In this document: positions 24,513 through 24,589 of the stretch, piece after piece
Layout: the number at the start of each line of letters is the position of its first letter
Numbering within the stretch: position 1 is the first letter of the stretch
Assembly (NCBI GenBank): GCA_965178525.1
Contig: CBCXVS010000092.1
Location: forward strand, 1-24,589
Length of the DNA: 24,589 bases
Source: CBCXVS01 sp965178525
GTDB taxonomy: Bacteria; Tectomicrobia; Entotheonellia; Entotheonellales; Entotheonellaceae
Reading direction: 5' to 3'
Notes under the pieces: generated by a model
Database searches by the model: none
What the model was told of the DNA's origin: nothing
What the model saw: only the letters and a program-made list of their open reading frames with translations
Program-made: the position numbers and the translations under genes

Positions 24513-24589
24513 CTAGACCGAAGTTCCTCCCGTGATTCGGCGACAACTTGTTGAAATAAAAACTCAAAAGCCTGAAACGAATTGACCTT
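24513..24589. mobile_element. Partial second copy of the CTAG MITE (window end)
   Basis: CTAG at 24513-24516, followed by the accgaagttcctc end of the element, continues to the window end. All 77 bases match the complement of 10082-10158 exactly. The copy is cut by the end of the sequence and lies in opposite orientation to the lodA copy. The sequence flanking CTAG here (ggaattta) is unrelated to lodA, showing an independent insertion. Confidence 0.88.

Noticed and set aside
1..24589. tRNA, rRNA or other classic RNA genes
   Set aside because: None was recognised by eye. A covariance-model scan was not possible, so a missed tRNA cannot be fully excluded.

Overview
The window looks like a metagenome-assembled scaffold from an uncultured, moderately GC-rich Gram-negative bacterium. 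The supporting signs are a lipobox lipoprotein, a Sec-exported periplasmic binding protein, a FtsX/MacB-type ABC system with a lipocalin-like partner, and AGGAG-type ribosome sites. The phylum cannot be fixed from this sequence. The scaffold has a 9-N gap (9885-9893). Its right end stops inside a repeated element that also occurs internally.

Layout, left to right: (1) 1-1807: REP-like repeats, a RelE/ParE-type toxin-antitoxin pair, an ISL3-like MITE with 8-bp target duplication, and a gene-free stretch with strong hairpins. (2) 1808-6363: a rightward housekeeping and accessory run (DUF72 protein, aldo/keto reductase fused to an antibiotic-biosynthesis-monooxygenase domain, exodeoxyribonuclease III, outer-membrane-type lipoprotein). 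(3) 6364-11803: a decayed leftward oxidase locus. A tyrosinase-like C-terminal remnant precedes lodA (LodA/GoxA quinoprotein amino-acid oxidase family), a translationally coupled 120-residue protein, and lodB (FAD protein that matures LodA). lodA carries a one-base frameshift and a ~261-bp CTAG-targeting MITE. lodB has an in-frame TGA. The locus abuts a remnant of a biotin-dependent carboxylase. (4) 11922-14482: a frameshifted voltage-sensor-like channel gene, a small DUF6524-like membrane protein and a TAXI-type periplasmic binding protein. (5) 14723-19112: a tight three-gene leftward operon of ABC ATPase, two-module FtsX permease and AttH/CrtC-like secreted protein, resembling the Att/LolCDE/MacB group. 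(6) 19242-24265: rlmI-like methyltransferase (frameshifted), glycyl-tRNA synthetase, a frameshifted tungstate/molybdate-type ABC ATPase, a MutT-like Nudix hydrolase and a flavin-reductase-like protein. (7) 24266-24589: gene-free end with a heptamer array, palindromes and the start of a second copy of the CTAG MITE.

The most notable result is in region 3. Removing the MITE plus one CTAG rejoins lodA exactly in frame. The encoded LodA-like protein has Asn where I expect the cysteine of the cysteine tryptophylquinone cofactor, so it may belong to a quinone-less branch of the family. Across the window at least five genes are broken by single-base changes or a nonsense codon. This is either real decay in a repeat-rich genome or uneven consensus quality, and it should be resolved with reads.
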